Under the pieces are notes generated by a model. The model saw only the letters and a list, made by a program, of their open reading frames with translations, was not told the DNA's origin and ran no database searches. Positions 1-10,519 of a stretch of 64,000 bases of DNA are shown here, piece by piece. The stretch lies in the NCBI GenBank assembly GCA_027605045.1, contig JAQFWX010000030.1, positions 372,001 to 436,000 on the forward strand. The letters are read 5' to 3'. The position numbers were made by a program, and so were the translations under genes. The stretch is from Phallus indusiatus. Taxonomy: Eukaryota > Basidiomycota > Agaricomycetes > Phallales > Phallaceae. Position 1 is the first letter of the stretch. Each line of letters begins with the position of its first letter.

Positions 1-274
1 GTAGTGGGATAAGGGAGGGGGAAGCCTTTGCAATATATCTGGAGAAAGCAATTGGACTAAATTATCTACCAAGCGTATGAGTTGATGGGAGGGATGGATA
101 AAAGCTATTTGTTACCTTGTAACGTAGACTCACTGAGCCACCCTGTAGACTGCTTCATTATTCATTTATTTACTGTGCTTCATGCATCAGTTTCAATAAG
201 CAATAAGAATCGTATATTAACATCGTCTTGAGCCAGATTTGTAAAGAATATAAAGCTTGATAAAGACTCTATCT

Positions 275-1296
275 TTACTTATAATTATACCCTCCTATGT
301 TGTCGATGATATTCATCCTAGTCCGATGGTGGCGGGCCATTATTTGAGAACGCATAACCAAATTTTCCTGTTGTCGAAGTGCCTGCTGATATTCCAGAAA
401 ATCCTGCTGTTGTCTTTGAAGAGATGTCGATGCTGATTGCGATTGCAATTGCGGCTGAGATTGGGTTTTCAATCTTGCTATCAGACCTTGTTCCCATTTC
501 TCATATATAGCACTTGATTGTGGGTTCTTCTCAGTAGGAAACGATGAGCGAGGGACTGGCGTTGGGAAATGCAAACCAGTCAGGGGATCAATGAGTTGAA
601 GGACGTTGAAACGGCAATTCCAGTCCTATTGGTATCATTCATACATGAGACTAAGGTAATTTTTTCGCGAACGTTTGGACGAACTTTATATGCGCCTTCC
701 GGATCAAAAGCTACTTCGAACACCAGTAGATGAAGAAATCCACGTCTATCGAGTAAGGCTTCGCGGTTTGCATTGAACTACTCGGAGTGACAGGTAAAAC
801 ATGTAATTCGACGACAAAGACAGATAATTTGGCAAAGTATGCTTACAGAATGAGGAATAGATGCAGAGAGGTACAAAGTGCCGAGATCATAAACTGGCGC
901 CAGTTTCTACCAAATACCATCAATCAAAATAAAAATAAGAATAGCTAAAGCAAAAGTACCAGGTCTTGTTTTTCCCCGAGGACGATACTACGCCAAAGAA
1001 CCTTTTCCGGCTCTATATATCCGCTTTCCTGATTCACGGGACAATTCTTGTTCAGATGAAAGAACAATGAATCCGACATTCGACAAAAAATTTGAGAAGG
1101 TATCCCGGTTTGTGGGTCGATGAGACTAGACATTAATGAATGACTGGTCAGTCGCTTACCGGAAGACTTCGGCACAACGATACGTAGCAAGATGTTCAAA
1201 TAGGACTTACTCTCCATAGAACGTAGTGGGGTCTTGTCCTTCGTTCAAAGGACTGTCATATTGGACGGGTACATACTCGGAACTAGAGGAAGACAT
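275..1296 (-). CDS. DUF7514-like fungal protein, five exons, 251 aa
   Basis: I read this as exons 1211-1296, 960-1125, 847-906, 685-777 and 275-625, all with GT-AG borders and continuous frame (756 nt). The start is the ATG at 1296. The protein opens with a Ser run and then reads FYGDLIDPQTGIPS, followed about 30 residues later by GYIEPEKV. It goes on through GFLHLLVFEVAFDPEGAYKD and FNVLQLIDPLTGLHFPTP. This layout (a short 'G-x-L-x-D-x-x-G-x-P' opening, an 'I-x-P-E-K' helix, then a 'GF' block) resembles the uncharacterised fungal DUF7514 domain. The last 60 residues are Gln/Ser-rich and probably coiled or disordered. No enzyme motif is visible and the function is unknown. The family assignment is from memory of the consensus and is moderate; the exon structure is more secure because each join restores frame. 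Confidence 0.6.
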
Positions 1297-1739
1297 GATG
1301 TGGGTTGATAATCGACGGACTATTTCATTTTCAGGTTTTGCATCCTTTTTTAACTCGGTTCAGCTGCCCTGAGAATCGTCTGTCTAAGGTTGCCAGGATA
1401 CATCAGATGGTCGTGATGTGCGCATTTTTATTTTCCCAATAGCTTTGATGCAATTGCTAAAACCTGCAGTATCCATTCATGCAAAAGTTTTTATTGGGAA
1501 TGTGGAGGAAATAGGCAAGCAGCATGGGTATACGAAAAGTTCTGGAGAAGTGTAAATATCAATACAAAAATCATAATTTGTTACCCATCTCAGAAACCAC
1601 AAGAGAAATAAAATTTTTAAGCACAAAAACAAGCCAAAATGAGGAATTTATTTCTTACCTGGTTTTGCTCTCATAGTGAGGTTTGTGCAAGTTTACGCTT
1701 AGTCAGCTTGTTGGAACTCCGCTTCACGCCGACAACACC

Positions 1740-2677
1740 ATGGCAGACGATGCGTTTGTGTCTACAGCAATCGACAGAGAAAAGGTATGTCTTGTATTTT
1801 GCTCTGCGGAATTAATTCACATGATATCATTTAATAGACTGCTCCCTTTTTGATCCGCACTTTTGTCAAAATCAACGGGTTTCATCGTCTCACCTTGTTT
1901 GAAGATGGGACACTCCCGACAACAGACGAACATCAACTCTTTACATGGTATGAGTTTCCATTTTTCAAGAACCTAGTAATGCAGTCTAAACCATACAATA
2001 ATTACAGGAAAGATGCCACTCTCACAGAGATTATCACCACACTCCGGATCACATCTTCCACCCCAGAATTCCGCCATCCACTAGCCAAGTTCTTCTTCCG
2101 AGCTTTGTATGCCGATTCAATGACAAAAGGACACTTCTCTCAGAAAGACATGGGTCAACTCACATCCCGCGATTTGCTGGAAGAAAACGGATCTTTGAGT
2201 GACGACAACAATGGCACTAACAGTAGGAGCAAGACTCTCGAGGAATTACGATTCGTTCCAGGCGATTATCTCTGCATAGCTGTACATCTACCGAAGAACG
2301 TTAACCTCGGATCAGCCGCTACAAACGTATTGAGCATCAAAGGGAGCGCTTCTACAGCAGATAAATGGTCTCGCGGTACACCTCAAGTCCAACCTCCCGG
2401 CGGACTGGGTCGCGGTGGTGCACATTGGCGTGCTAGGCCTGGCGTTACTGCTCCAACAGGTAGAGGCGGAGGCGATGATAGTAGATCATGGAGAGGAAGA
2501 GATAGAGATTCCCCTCCTCCAAGACCGAGACGAAATTCACCTCCCCGCGTTCGACCTCCTGTTCCGGAACGTGAGCGAAATTTTGATAGACCACGCTCGG
2601 GAAGAAGATCGCGGTCTCGTTCACGTAGTCGTCAACGTTCGCGCTCCCCGCGTAGGAGACCGGGAAGGTATGATTGA
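1740..2677 (+). CDS. SAP18: SAP18-family protein with RS/RG-rich tail, 274 aa
   Basis: Exons are 1740-1784, 1838-1947 and 2008-2677. SAP18 is a small ubiquitin-fold protein that joins Sin3 histone-deacetylase and ASAP splicing/exon-junction complexes in the nucleus. The family pattern is plain: DREKTAPFLIRTFVKINGFH near residue 15, LFTWKDATLTEI across the second splice, and the closing strand FVPGDYLCIAVHLP at about residue 145. An insert between DMGQL and LEELRF is longer than in animals. After the core comes about 110 residues rich in RG, then RS dipeptides (SRSRSRSRQRSRSPRRR), absent from textbook SAP18. In metazoan ASAP the RS domains sit on the partners RNPS1 and Acinus, so this tail suggests a splicing-side role (inference). 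The ATG at 1740 gives the best family fit. Confidence 0.93.
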
Positions 2678-2984
2678 TCAGAGAGCATGGTTCGACCCAT
2701 CTCTTTTTCATTGTGGTGACAGCCGTTGAGTAAAATGTGGTTATTAAAAATACATAAGTATATTTGTAGCTAATACTTTAAATATCCTGATACTGCGTTA
2801 CATAAATAACCTTGTCTGATTATCTCGTATGCAAGAACGATGAGAAGTAAGCCTTGTCGGCCACCGAGTTGGCTTCGACACCCCGAAGCACTAGCTCGAT
2901 ATTTTTGAGTGGGATTCAGAGAATCGCCTCAATAGCACAGTGATGTCTTAATCATAGACTAAAAAAGAGATTAAGAAGCTTATA

Positions 2985-3363
2985 TCATGAACGAAACCAG
3001 TCATGCATACCGTGTACAATACCATCTAGTAAACTTGGCGTTAGCTTCGAAATCACCTTTGAAACGTATGTACTCACAGAACAAAGTCCACACAAGGATA
3101 AATGTCCAAAAGTCAGGCGTAGCAAGCTCTGTCCAACCGCCTTTGAAATATTTATCTGGCTTTCCTCCGCATTTCAAAGTACCAAGAAGCAGAGCGGCAG
3201 CAGCTGAGGAAACAGCAAAAAAGCCAAATCCACTTAGTGTTTCAAATCCTAGTATTCCAGAAGTAGCACCGACAAAGCAAGAAATGAGGAACTTTGCGTT
3301 GTTAATGCTGGTGTTATGCAGGACATTGGGAGGATAGATGAGATGCGCGGACTGGTCTTCCAT
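2985..3363 (-). CDS. EMC6: ER membrane protein complex subunit 6 (EMC6), 108 aa
   Basis: Two exons, 3078-3363 and 2985-3025. The 52-nt intron (gtgagt...ctag) restores the family ending WTLFYGIVHGMH, where unspliced reading gives a non-homologous tail. EMC6 is a small core subunit of the ER membrane insertase that places tail-anchored and multipass proteins. Seen here: a polar N-terminus (MEDQSAHLIYPPNVLHNTS), a first hydrophobic helix beginning FLISCFVGATSGILG, a second helix around FFAVSSAAAALLLG, a KYFKGG loop and a third helix FWTFILVWTLFYG. Length matches the family. The start at 3363 was chosen because residues upstream of it lack family similarity and run toward the neighbouring divergent gene, whose start is 209 bp away. 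Confidence 0.92.
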
Positions 3364-3572
3364 GCTTGCTACTTGATGACTAATACGATGCGTTACGTAA
3401 TCCCAACACTTCAAACTCCGACTGTACGGAGTTAATGACTTGGCGACAGTCAAAAAGCTGGAATTGTCTTCGCTTCTTCGATTCAACCAGCAAGCAAGGC
3501 CGCGTGGACGAGGCAAAATTCAAAGGATTATTTGAGACAAATTATCTCCTCCGATTTTCTTGATTAACCAGG

Positions 3573-4802
3573 ATGCCAAATACCCGTGTTATTAACGTTG
3601 GTGTTCTGGGAGCAACAGGCACGGTTGGACAACGTTTTATTCTTCTTTTGGGGTTGCACCCATACTTCCGTCTGCATGCTGTTGGGGCTTCTGCACGGTC
3701 TGTGGGACACAAATATGCCGATATCACAGCCTGGAAGCAGACCCAGCCCATTCCAGCGATCGCGAAGGATCTGATCGTCCAACCCTGCTTGCCTGAGTCA
3801 TTCGGCGATGTAGAGATAATTTTCTCAGGTTTGGATTCCGAAGTCGCGGGCGATATAGGTATGTAACGTACGTTTTTGCCGTGTCTCTTTTTCCCTATTG
3901 TTCTCGAATTGGGCCGCTGTCCTCATGATCCACTTATTTGGGGCATAGAATTAGCATTCAGGAACGCTAACATCGCGGTCTTCTCAAACGCGAAAAACCA
4001 TCGAAGGGATCCAGTCGTTCCGCTCATTGTCCCATTGGTTAATCCGGACCATCTGGCTATATTATCTTATCAGAGATCCCTTCTCAACCCAGTTCCGAGT
4101 CGCGGTTGTATCGTGACAAATGCCAATTGCGCTGCAACAGGATGCGCTGTCCCGTTAGCTGCTCTACAGCGGGCATTCGGTCCGATAGAATGTGCAATGA
4201 TAACCACCATGCAGGCTATCTCGGGCGCTGGCTACCCAGGTGTTCCCAGCATGGATATATTCGATAACGTAATCCCTTATATTGGTGGTGGGGAAGAAGA
4301 CAAGCTCGAATGGGAACTGTCCAAGATTCTCGGCGGATTAAGCGATCAAAATGGAAATGCAGTAAAAAAGGGGGGCGGTAGCGCATCTGAAGGAGGAGTC
4401 ATAAGCTCGTTCCGGTTAGCAGATTTGCGTGTGTCGGCTGCGTGCAATCGCGTACCCGTCCTTGAAGGACACACGGCTTGTGTGTCTGTTCGATTCGCCC
4501 GTAGGCCCGCACCGAAAGTCGAAGATGTTATCACAGCGCTGAAATCGTATACTTGCGAAGCACAAACGCTTGGTTGTCCGTCCGCGCCGAAGAATCCCCT
4601 TTTGGTACACAGTGAACAGGACCGACCTCAACCCCGTCTGGACCGCGATGCTCAATCTGGAGCCGGTGTTAGTGTTGGAAGAGTGCGAGAATGCAAGGTG
4701 TTGGACATTAAATTTGTCCTGATGGCCAACAATGTCGCTATCGGTGCTGCCACGAGCAGTCTTATCAATGCTGAAATAGCCATTGAGAAGGGCTACATTT
4801 AG
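3573..4802 (+). CDS. HOM2: Aspartate-semialdehyde dehydrogenase, 379 aa
   Basis: Exons 3573-3858 and 3949-4802; a 90-nt intron splits a Glu codon. The enzyme reduces aspartyl phosphate to aspartate semialdehyde with NADPH, the branch point toward threonine, methionine and isoleucine (and homoserine) in fungi. The Rossmann motif [14 protein letters not shown] is at residue 9. The nucleophile lies in TNANCAATGC at about residue 155, and the substrate loop is [15 protein letters not shown]. The C-terminal core carries [11 protein letters not shown] and ends [22 protein letters not shown]. Length is as expected for fungal ASADH. A Gly-rich insert ([12 protein letters not shown]) replaces a shorter loop in yeast. 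Its 5' end is divergent from EMC6, leaving a shared promoter of about 209 bp. Confidence 0.97.
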
Positions 4803-5012
4803 ACAAAAGTTGATCAGACCCACTCAAATGGATGATGGATGAAGATGGGGGGGAAACAATACGAATAGTCAGTGGATGTATATACGTATATGACCCTATC
4901 GCCGAGAATCATTATCTCTGCGGAAAGAACACTGGTGTTGTGTATAGATGAAAGGAAATGAATACAGAAAAAAAAAGCTGGGAGTTTTGGTCTAGCATGA
5001 CGTGATGTAGTA

Positions 5013-5568
5013 TTACGACGACTGTCCTCCACGTAAGGCCAACACAAGATGTAATACACTGCCCGCCAACACATTCAAGTCTCTTGCAGTCTTGTCATCT
5101 GGCCTGTATAATCAGATAGATCAGCTTGAGAAACGACAATAGCAACAGCAGCTGACGGTTCTAGACGTACATTTGACGTCCTCCGAAGATGAGTCTTTGC
5201 TGCGGTGGCGGAACTCCGGATTGTTCCTCTACTTTTTCTTTTATGCGACTTATCTAAAGAGAATACACGTGGTTAGTTCACAGTTGAGAAAGAAACAATG
5301 CAGCAGTGAACAAAAAGGCTCCAGAGCAGAGTCAAACGAATGGCATCCCAAGCTGTTTAACTGCCTCTCCGATGGCAATAGACAAACCTTGTCATCAAGG
5401 TCGATATCAAGCTCAACCTGCACATTCAAGAGTAAGTATCATGACGAACGACGCCCAACATACAACTCGCACCTCTTTTCCCGTTAACGTCTTCGATAAG
5501 CGACATCAGCCACAGCCGCGAAGATGATGAGCGAAGAGAGAGAAACGCACCTTGACTTTAATGAGCAT
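5013..5568 (-). CDS. RUB1: NEDD8/Rub1 ubiquitin-like modifier, five exons, 79 aa
   Basis: Exons are 5551-5568 (18 nt), 5473-5490 (18 nt), 5388-5417 (30 nt), 5171-5253 and 5013-5103, totalling 240 nt. They read [42 protein letters not shown] and so on, ending [10 protein letters not shown] plus QSS. That is NEDD8: the ubiquitin fold, an Ala (not Arg) at the residue before LRGG that distinguishes NEDD8 from ubiquitin for its E1, and a short tail removed by a NEDD8 hydrolase. It is conjugated mainly to cullins to activate CRL ubiquitin ligases. Two tiny in-frame exons hide the gene from ORF finders. It is convergent with HOM2, with the stops 213 bp apart. Confidence 0.95.
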
Positions 5569-6393
5569 AACGAATGAAATGGGACGAATGCGAAGAATAT
5601 ACAGATGAATTAGAGAAAGAAAGGAAAACGGCAGTTTGAGGAGGCCAGAGGAAAATGTTTTGTTGTTTTTTATGAAGTATTCGCGTTCGGGACTTGAGCT
5701 GGTTTACGAAAGCGCTTTTTAATTATGAAATCCGTCTAGCCGGCGATCTCCGAGTGATACTCCCAAACAGTCACGTGCCTTTTCTCTTCCCTATTATTTT
5801 TCTTTCGTATTCGTCTCTTAAATTTCCTTCTTACTTCCTTTTCAATTGAAATATTGGCTTCAAATCTCACGATAATATCTCATCTTAGAAAGTACATGAG
5901 CGGCTTGAAATTTTTTTCATTATACAGGTCTTTGAATCGGGTAAGATTGCTCCAAAATGGGGTAAAGCAAGGAAAATCAAGGGACAGGCTTTACCGCTAC
6001 GGGCTGGTTTTCTAAACGAGTTTTCGAGAAGTACATTTGGTCACTTTCCAATTTCAACACAAAGGCACGGCTTTTGAATCGTCTTATTCTAAAACGGATA
6101 TTCCAACCCACGCTGTGGGGGAGAGCCACGCTTAATAGAAGTACAGGTTTCCCATCAATCAAAGTTTTTGAAGTGGACTGCATTGGTATAAATCTTTGGT
6201 GAGTAATGTAAATTTAGACTTTCCAAAAAATTATTATTATAATTACTGGCTGTTCTGAGCTTCTAGAACACGTCTTTTCCCAAAACAGGTTCCTTCCATA
6301 TCCGTAAGGTTCGGCGCAAAATGGAAACGGAAACGCGCTCATCTATCTACAGGATGTAAATACACTGAAGCTGAAGTACTGAATATGCTCGTG
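5569..6393. other. Intergenic, no gene recognised
   Basis: This 825-bp stretch lies between the NEDD8 start and the AlkB-type stop. It should contain the NEDD8 promoter at its left end. A 68-codon minus-strand ORF (5977-6183) has no recognisable domain, no convincing splice partners and no coding support. I see no RNA gene. Confidence 0.5.
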
Positions 6394-7245
6394 TCATTCG
6401 TCGCCTACAACGTCTGCTCCCGGAAGTAACCACCGCAGCGTAATGCTTATGCGCCTTGTCCTTCTAAACCAAGCTCCTCCACCGTCACTTCCTTCGTCCA
6501 AAACATAATCTCCGCACTGACCCTCAATTCCATGTGTCCATTTATAACGCGCGTCTTTAGATAGAACGATAATACTTCTTTGAGGGAGATAAACATCCCA
6601 TCTATCCAATTCCCCGCTTGGCTCAACTTTTTGGAAAGTCATAACCGTCCCGCTACCCAGACTTACACCGATTATCCCGTCCGCGAACCTCCGGAGCAGA
6701 TCCACGTGAGGCGTGATACCTTCCCCAGGCAAATAGTGGTTCAAAATGGCCTGACGCGACATGCCACTCAAGGAAGCCGTAGAATTCTTCGGCGGGAAGA
6801 GCATCTCATATGTTTCCATAGGGAGATGTGGCTCGAGCACCGCAGCTAACACGACAACCAGCTCATCCAAGAATGGTGGCAGCCCTGAATTTCCGTTGGA
6901 CGCTCTCCCGAACAACATTGCCTGGTTGATGTTGATGCCAGGCCGATTCCCTTGATTCAACGCCCCATTATTACTGGTACCATCACTGTTATCGTTGTTG
7001 ACACGGAAATATTGCGTCGTGCAGGAAATGAGTTTCTCTTCCAGTTCTTCCGACAAGAGGACGGCCGGATTAAAGAAAAGCCCTGGAATTGGAGGCGCAG
7101 TCTTCCGTGCCGGGAATTTTGTACATTGGTCATGATTATTGCAAGTCCTGCCAAGCTCAGGAAAATAACCTTCCAAAGGACTCGCGCTGTCAAACAGCGA
7201 ATCGACATCAAATTCATCATCCGACTCGGTAACCTGATCTTCCAT
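6394..7245 (-). CDS. AlkB-like 2OG-Fe(II) dioxygenase, about 283 aa
   Basis: Single exon. The Fe(II)-binding HxD is in LPGEGITPHVDLLRRFAD and the distal His is in KDARYKWTHGIE; the 2-oxoglutarate Arg pair lies in RRTRRISITLRWL near the C-terminus. The 'ADGIIGVSLGSGTVMTF' and 'VYLPQRSIIVLS' strands are the standard double-stranded beta-helix of AlkB homologues and look closest to the ALKBH4/7/8 type. Such enzymes remove or add oxidative modifications on nucleic acids or proteins; the substrate here cannot be told from sequence. I use the ATG at 7245 (MEDQVTESDDEFD, acidic start). In-frame ATGs at 7288 and 7356 would add a hydrophobic stretch that looks like untranslated leader. It is divergent from the ITPase gene. 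Confidence 0.85.
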   Translation of the reverse strand: MEDQVTESDDEFDVDSLFDSASPLEGYFPELGRTCNNHDQCTKFPARKTAPPIPGLFFNPAVLLSEELEEKLISCTTQYFRVNNDNSDGTSNNGALNQGNRPGININQAMLFGRASNGNSGLPPFLDELVVVLAAVLEPHLPMETYEMLFPPKNSTASLSGMSRQAILNHYLPGEGITPHVDLLRRFADGIIGVSLGSGTVMTFQKVEPSGELDRWDVYLPQRSIIVLSKDARYKWTHGIEGQCGDYVLDEGSDGGGAWFRRTRRISITLRWLLPGADVVGDE

Positions 7246-7573
7246 AGCTATATGATCAAATATTGTTGTGAAATTAGAATTGTTCATTCGTTTGTTTAGG
7301 ATCTCCCCGCACCAATACAAAAATACAACGAGTTTGATTGACCAACTGAAGTTCAAGTGGATCTATTAATGTAAAAGTTCTATTGTTGTATGTTATTCAA
7401 ATACTAGATAAATTTCAAAAAGCAGACATACTCCACTTGATAAACTACTATAGTGAGCGTCGCCTTTGTTTGCTTTCTGTGGTTGCGGAGCGGCGGAATC
7501 AAAAAGACATTTTTACTTCCGAACGCGTGTTCAAGTTGTGACTTGTCGCCACAGAGGCAGACGTTGAGGGAAA
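7246..7573. promoter_or_regulatory. Shared divergent promoter, AlkB-like and ITPase genes
   Basis: The two genes are transcribed away from each other with 328 bp between start codons, so this interval must hold both promoters. It is AT-rich around 7330-7440. No specific binding site is claimed. Confidence 0.5.
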
Positions 7574-8506
7574 ATGAAGATTCAACCATTGGGTAAGCTC
7601 TTGAAACGAACCAGATGATGAATTCTTGTTGATCAATAACGCTTTTTTGTTTCAGTTTTTGTAACTGGAAACGCAAATAAACTCATAGAAGTCCGCGCTA
7701 TTCTTTCGGATGGTTCGACACCTATCCAATTAGAATCTCAGAGCCTTGAATGTAAAGCCTAATAATTATCCAAAACTTCGGGTTAAATATTCACAGCAAG
7801 AAAAAAACGTGATTTTTCTCCGTAGTACCTGAGATTCAAGGAACGACCCAGGATGTCGCCAGGGAAAAGTGTCGCCGGGCTGCAGAACTTGTTTGTGTTT
7901 TTTTTTGTTCTTTGGCACTCCCAAGGGTACTATATTATTTTTTGTTCATATTCAGGTGAACGGCCCATGTATAACCGAGGACACAGCACTGTGCTTCAAA
8001 GCTTTGAACGGTCTACCTGGACCTTACATCAAATGGTTCCTCGCCGAACTAGGCCACGAGGGTAGTGTTTTCGCAGATTTCGCCTTTCTACTAAAAAGCT
8101 CAATATCTGAAATAAATTAAGGGCTCAATACTATGTTAGAAGGCTTTCCGACCAAAGAAGCAACTGCACTTTGTACATTCGCCTATTGTCCCGGGCCTGG
8201 GCAAGAACCAATCTTATTTGAAGGGCGAACCGAGGGTCGTATAGTACCGGCCCGAGGCTCAGGTCGTTTCGGATGGGATCCTATTTTTGAAGCTGAAAAT
8301 ACAGGATTGACGTAAGATAAATCCCACCAATCTCATTTGTCTCGCCATGGCATTATTTTTTTTTACTGAAGCGACTTTTGCTTTTTGTTTGTTTCTGAAA
8401 CACACACAGATATGCTGAAATGCCTTCTGAGCAAAAAAATAAGATTTCACACAGGTATCGCGCGCTGGAAAAGCTTCGTGCGCATTTACAGTCTTTAAAG
8501 GGATAA
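7574..8506 (+). CDS. HAM1: Inosine triphosphate pyrophosphatase, six exons, 190 aa
   Basis: Exons 7574-7592, 7656-7751, 7826-7890, 7956-8061, 8122-8311 and 8410-8506 give an uninterrupted 573-nt frame. The enzyme hydrolyses ITP, dITP and XTP to monophosphates, cleaning the cytosolic nucleotide pool. Diagnostic motifs: [14 protein letters not shown] at the N-terminus (SHR-type (T/S)xNxxK), [20 protein letters not shown] (acidic metal site), [28 protein letters not shown] (the specificity loop) and [20 protein letters not shown] at the C-terminus. The length equals the family norm. Five introns in under 1 kb are typical of this genome. Confidence 0.96.
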
Positions 8507-10519
8507 ACTGGATAACATCCGGTCAAAGTTGGCTATAGAATAGACTATAGAAGTAGTGATGAATTCTAATTAAGTACGTGAAAAAAAATGACAAATAAAT
8601 GACGAAGCGTCGAGACTGAAAGTTGGGTCGTCTACGATGCAGCTTCATATCTCTTTCGCGGTATTTTCTGACTAAATGAACTCAATTTTGTAGGAGACTT
8701 CAAATGCCGTCACTCATACTAATGTGAGCGTCTGTTTGATGGCGCGATAATACTAAATCTTTGATAGTGACTGCTAGTAACAAACACCGAACCCGCTTTT
8801 GGCGATCTATTCATTTGATCTATAGTTGGACATGAGAACAATGCACATGCACATCGCCAAAGAAACTAAGCGGATGACCGTCGGATCCCAACAATCAAAT
8901 CGATATGTACCGGCATGAGAAAAATCATAATGTTGGTTATTTACACAATAACTTACGATTGTATAAAACCGTAAGCCTGAGATCGCATGTGCGTTCTAAA
9001 ATACCCATTGATTAATTGGGAGATGTCTGGTTGTAGTTTCTATCATATATACCATTGTTCACAACGTGCCTTCTTATAAATCGGACTCTGAGTCGTAAGT
9101 CGGGGTTTTGAAAAGTATCTCTCCGGCTCAGCAAGAGCCGCGTGTAGCAAAACTCAAGAAGCTTTAGGTCTCGTAATTCTCTCAACAAAAGTAGTACTGA
9201 TGCACCGGGGAAAAACACTCGCCGGTACTATTGTAAAGCCGAGTTCAAATGAAGCCCGTTCCCGATTATCAAATAGTATATACCTTAATTACTAAAACGA
9301 GATGAAAAGCAGTTCACTCAGAGGCGAGGGTAAGTGTTAAGCATACATACATACATTTTCCGCCTTTGATTTCCCTTGCCAGTGACGCCTCATGGTCCCA
9401 TTTTAATCCAGCAGTCACTTCGGATCTGTCTCCTTGATTAACCATCCGACGCGCCAGGACTCAAACCGGTGTTCGGTACGTCTAATATGTAGCTTAAGTG
9501 CGCATGCGTATAGTACTAAAGAGTCATGTCACTCTCGGGAAATGGAAGCATCGTAAACTGCCTCGTGTCCATGCACTCGCGCAAGAAGACTCATAGTTCT
9601 TTTTTGAGCGAGTGATTCGATGATTGGCAAAGCCGGATCATGCCATGGCATGGGTGCCAAAATACAAATATGAAAGTACTTCTTTCCCTTCGCTGCGGTA
9701 TTGTCGCAGTTGAGTCTAAAAGTTAAAGCCAGTCTCGATTATTTCATTTCTTTTATTAGAAGCCAGGGAACTGCGATATCTATTAAGTGACGTTTATTTT
9801 CCCTTAATAGGTTCGTTTGTTTGCCATCGTCGGATCGATCCCTGCTCCGGATCCCGTTTTAACCTGCCAACTTGAGTCAAAATGGTATACATTTACTAGT
9901 ACATTCATTGGCTGTCAAACCTCATGTGTGTGTCTATTATGGTAGATAATCTTCATTCACATAAAGGAGTTTTGTCATAAAATTTAATTGAGATGTGGTA
10001 TTAATGCCTCGACAACGTATCAATCTCCGCGGCGCTCGAGTCGCGTTTATTTACATCAGTCAGGAAATGCATCTCCTGTTAATTGAAGCTGTCCATGTGG
10101 ACGCTATTCAGGAGGTCCGCAGCCTGTCTAGTTCAGAGAGTCAGAGTTTTCAACATACAACGAAGTCTGGTATTGGCAATACGGGACAAATCCCTGTTCC
10201 GTCTTGTCGTCTGATTTTAAGTTTTTACTATTAAAACACTAATGTAAACAGTTACGTAGATACAACAAATGCAATTATTATTAAGCTTGTAAGCTTTGTA
10301 ATGCGCAGTCTGAGCGTGAACGCGAATAAACATATTACAAGTGAGGAAACGACGCAACTCCTAACTTGACATCTTCCGCTTCATTATAGAAAGCCAGAAA
10401 TGACGTTGAAAACTTCGTCATTTCTTCTTCGACTTCTGCAACTTCTTCAGCTGACGAACGTAAGATAGCGTAAGATGCATATATTACACTCCAAACGCCA
10501 CGTTGTGCCTGTTCTAAGT
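8507..10519. other. Intergenic, no gene recognised
   Basis: About 2 kb between the ITPase stop and the stop of the BCS1-like gene. Short ORFs (for example 9012-9218 minus and 9995-10234 plus) show no family motif and do not splice into anything longer. A tRNA-like T-arm string near 9440 was examined and rejected. The ITPase 3' UTR should occupy the first part. Confidence 0.5.

Noticed and set aside
5977..6183. 68-codon minus-strand ORF as a small gene
   Set aside because: No homology, no splice partners, no promoter or context support.
9410..9470. Possible tRNA 3' half ('ggactcaaacc')
   Set aside because: The stem does not pair on both sides and the rest of a cloverleaf is missing.
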